Source: Paratinospora sagittata
Lineage: Eukaryota; Streptophyta; Magnoliopsida; Ranunculales; Menispermaceae
DNA length: 64,000 nt
Direction: 5' to 3'
NCBI GenBank assembly: GCA_035771175.1
Contig: CM069593.1
Location: 1,606,461 to 1,670,460 of the forward strand
The notes under the pieces were generated by a model that saw only the letters and a program-made list of their open reading frames with translations, had not been told where the DNA came from and searched no databases. Below, piece after piece: positions 61,202 through 64,000 of the stretch. A program made the position numbers and the translations under genes. Positions within the stretch are counted from its first letter, which is position 1. Each line of letters starts with the position of its first letter.

Positions 61202-62494
61202 CTGCTCACCAGTAAAACAAATTGGTGAGGTTTTTGCAAGCTATGACGCCATGGATTTAGCTTACACACTAAAAAGAAGTCCATGCTAAGTGCAACAAGT
61301 ACCAGGTATTAAAAAGACTGAGAATGCATCTGGACAAGGACAAGAAATTAAGATGGAATCCAGATGTTACAGAATAAAATGACATCTGCTTGATGGATAC
61401 ACCACGAGTACTGGCAAAAGAGGCCCTATTGCACAAGAAACTGTTGATAACCAACAACTTCAAAGTATATGGACAAGTAACAGTTGTTGTTGCTTTTTAA
61501 ATTTTTAAATTTTTTTTTTTAAATTTAATTAGCATGAACTTGATTAAACATATCTTGTGCTCCACAGAATTACCAAGTCATCAACTATCTTTTACGATCT
61601 CCTTCAACTTTATAGTAACATTAGATGCAACTGTGCACTGATCTATATTCAATCATATGGGAAATATCTTTGAAATCAACGCATTAGTGTATATCTAAGC
61701 TATCAACCTTACCTACTCCCTCATTTCTAATTTTCTATTACTATTTTGACTAAATTTACTTTTCATATTTTTTTATTTAATATAAAAGATACTATAAAAG
61801 TGTACTTAGCCCATAAAAGAGTGGAGTGGAGGAAGCAAATTTTTGGTAGCCTACGTCATGTAATTAGAAAAAGGTTTTGTTGAGTTGAGTTGTACATATT
61901 TTATCTACGTGGTTACCTAATTTCATCAATCAAAACAATATCACCAGAAAACAAGATATTTGATAGAATTTTATATGCTAAGAATCAGCGCAAATATGAT
62001 GTAAATTCACCATTGGTACGTTTTTTCAGAATAAAGTGAAAATATATAATATTAAGAAAAGAAAAAGTAGACACAAAAAAGTGGCAAGTATAAGTCTATA
62101 AGGTGTCCTCCGCCCACGGCCACAAAGAAAATTACAAAGAGGCCAGGTTGCACAATGTTGGCCCACCCTGTTTGCCACAGAAAGGCTATAATCTTTTCCT
62201 AAATTTCCTTCCCATACTAGTAGAAAGCAAATAGAAAAATCAATCTGCACTTTCACAGTGTGCCATTCTGATACACCAATCAAAGCATGACTATATTCTG
62301 ATTTTTTTATTTAAATAACTGCCAGTCAAAAGATTTTCTTTTTTTTCTTTTTTTAAATCTAGAATTGAAGGGAGGAACAAATGCATTCAGCTGATCCCTG
62401 ACCAATACTTCACAAACATAACAATGTTAATATGATATGTCAATGATGATATTAGCATTGATGCTGCCTTGATTGTGTTTTAATAGGTAATATC
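61202..62494. other. ALB3 intron sequence with a LINE remnant
   Basis: AT-rich, with no coding exon of ALB3 recognised on the minus strand. It most likely belongs to an intron, because the exon ending at 61201 needs a donor upstream. It contains the LINE 3' fragment listed separately. Confidence 0.5.
61790..61897 (+). mobile_element. 3' end of an RTE-type LINE, second copy
   Basis: AGTGGAGTGGAGGAAGCAAAT followed by a short TTGAG tail matches the order of 31085-31170 (GAGCGGAATGGAGGAAGCAGAT, then TTGAG repeats). One frame reads VEWRKQI, as in the other copy. More degraded than the copy at 31 kb. Confidence 0.45.
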
Positions 62495-62798
62495 TGTTGT
62501 GCGGAATCGTGGTAGAGCATGAAAAAAAAACAAGACAACAAATTTAACGTGGTTCGGCAAATTGCCTACGTCCACGGGAGGCAGCACTCTTTTATTAGAT
62601 CACCCTTAGGTGAATCTTACAGATTGGATCTCTTAATAGATCTCTCAGAATAGAACTCTCTGATTCTCAGGAATCTAACTCACTGAACATGAATTTCAAG
62701 AATGAAGTAAGGCTCTATTTACAGGAGTATTCAGGGGTATTTGTGTAATTATAAATAATATATTTTAATACTATTTATCATGCAATTTCTACTAATTC
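62495..62798 (+). repeat. LTR-like fragment of a Ty1/Copia element
   Basis: Starts TGTTGTGCGGAATCG and contains AACGTGGTTCGGCAAATTGCCTACGTCCACGGG, words recurrent in LTRs of plant Copia elements, then TTTACAGGAGTATTC and a long AT stretch. It joins the reverse transcriptase frame at about 62798, so gag, protease and integrase are missing between LTR and RT. Confidence 0.6.
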
Positions 62799-64000
62799 GT
62801 CAAAACTGCTTTTCTGCATGGTAATTTGAAAGAAGAGATATATATGTCTCAACCAGAAGGATTCAAAGTACCAGGAAGAGAGCATTGGGCTTGCAAGTTG
62901 AGCAAGTCATTGTATGGCCTGAAGCAGTCACCGAGGCAGTGGTACAAGAGATTTGACAGCTTCATCCAAGGGCAGAAATATACCCGGAGTCAGTTTGATC
63001 ATTGTGTCTACTATCGCAAACTTCAAGATGGTACATTTATCTACTTGCTTTTATATGTAGATGATATGTTAATTGCATCTAAAAGTACGGTGGAGATCAA
63101 CAAACTAAAGGCTCAATTGAGCTAAGAGTTTGAAATGAAGGATCTTGGAGAAGCCAGAAAAATTCTCGGGATGGAGATAACTCGAGACAAGGCCAAAGGC
63201 AAAATCTGTTTGACTCAGACTCAGTATTTGAAGAAAGTTCTTCAAACTTTTGGCATTGGCAATGACACAAAACCTGTGAGCACACCATTGGCACCACATT
63301 TCAAGCTAAGTTCATCAATGTCACCAAATTCCAAAGATCAGAAGAAGCAAATGGAGAACATTCCATATGCAAACGCAGTCGGTGTCTTGATGTATGCTAT
63401 GGTGTGTACCAGACCTGACATATCACATGCTGTAAGTATGGTAAGTCGTTACATGCACAACCCCGGTAAAGGCCACTGGAAAGCAGTGAAGTGGATTCTA
63501 CGGTATATTCATGGTACTGTAGATATTGGTTTAAAGTTCGAGAGAGATACGAAAAATTGTAAGCATCTAGTCGGATATGTGGATTCGGACTATGCTGGAG
63601 ATCTTGACAAGCGCAGATCTACTACTGGTTATGTTTTCATTATGGCAGGAGGACCAGTGAGTTGGAGATCAACACTACAGTCAACAGTTGCTTTGTCTAC
63701 TACAGAGGCAGAGTACATGGCAGTAACGGAAGCTTTCAAGGAAGCAATCTGGTTTCATGGATTGACTAAAGACTTGAGAATTGTGCAGAAGAATGTTGAA
63801 GTTTTCTGTGACAGCCAGAGTGCCATTTGTTTGGCAAAGAACCAAGTTCATCACAGTCGAACGAAGCATATTGATGTTCGTTTTCATTTTGTTCGAGAAA
63901 TAATAGAAGAAGGGAGTATTCTTCAGCAAAAGATCAAGACTGCAGATAACCCCGCAGATATGCTTACAAAGGTGGTTACAGGAATCAAGTTCCAACATTG
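62799..64000 (+). pseudogene. Ty1/Copia reverse transcriptase and RNase H, one internal stop, runs off the window
   Basis: The frame starting at 62799 (VKTAFLHGNLKEEIYM) begins in the middle of the RT domain. The YVDDM active site is at 63054-63068. One stop codon (63123-63125) falls in RT; beyond it the same frame is open to the window end, covering the rest of RT (EMKDLGEARKILGMEI, YANAVGVLMYAM), the connection and the RNase H domain (STTEAEYMA, VFCDSQSAICLAKN, HHSRTKHIDVR). Apart from that stop it is well kept, so the insertion is fairly young. It is opposite in direction to ALB3. The missing 5' part (gag, integrase, early RT) makes it non-autonomous regardless. Confidence 0.9.

Noticed and set aside
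1..64000. CRISPR arrays, bacterial operons or phage-like modules
   Set aside because: The window is plant nuclear DNA; repeats seen are microsatellites or transposable elements, with no regularly spaced direct repeats.

Overview
The window is nuclear DNA from a flowering plant, most likely a eudicot. The genes are split by GT-AG introns in AT-rich DNA, there is a plant tRNA-Trp, and the gene set is plant-specific (FAD2, ALB3, an SnRK1 beta subunit, a group-1 LEA protein, a TRM-type DUF4378 protein, a CLE peptide). Plant Ty3/Gypsy, Ty1/Copia, SINE and LINE remains are also present. I cannot name the species.

Layout from left to right: a UBC22/UBE2S-type ubiquitin-conjugating enzyme (+, coding 5772-8740, long 5' leader); calmodulin (-, 10211-11941); a TRM/DUF4378 protein (-, 15728-17960); a gene-poor stretch to 21.5 kb; a membrane-anchored cupin-like gene with a one-base frameshift (-, 21557-23432); tRNA-Trp (-, 23669-23740); the SnRK1 beta subunit KINB1 (-, 24729-28456); a promoter-like stretch running into a 100-base assembly gap (30386-30485); protein N-terminal asparagine amidohydrolase without a findable last exon (-, 31635-36059); a broken LEA-1 gene with a duplicated 3' end (-, 36852-37308); FAD2 (+, coding 43500-44642, with a 3.7-kb intron in the 5' UTR).

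From 44.95 to 51.99 kb lies a nested mobile-element block. An old Tat-lineage Ty3/Gypsy element (45102-51621, minus) sits inside a smaller element with inverted ends. The Gypsy element has lost its integrase and carries an antisense ORF with its own TATA-like promoter. After a gene-free 4 kb comes a three-exon CLE46-like signalling peptide gene (+, 55873-56397), which single-ORF searches would miss. The last genic block is the 3' two-thirds of ALB3, the thylakoid Oxa1/YidC-type insertase (-, 57246-61201). A Ty1/Copia element (62495 to the window end, +) probably lies inside an upstream ALB3 intron.

The genes do not form an operon or pathway; this is ordinary mixed plant gene space. The items most worth checking are the CLE-like gene, the antisense ORF and integrase deletion in the Gypsy element, the frameshift in the cupin-like gene, the broken LEA gene with its duplicated tail, and the missing last exon of NTAN1. 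All splice junctions were placed by eye from GT/AG signals, reading-frame phase and family conservation.
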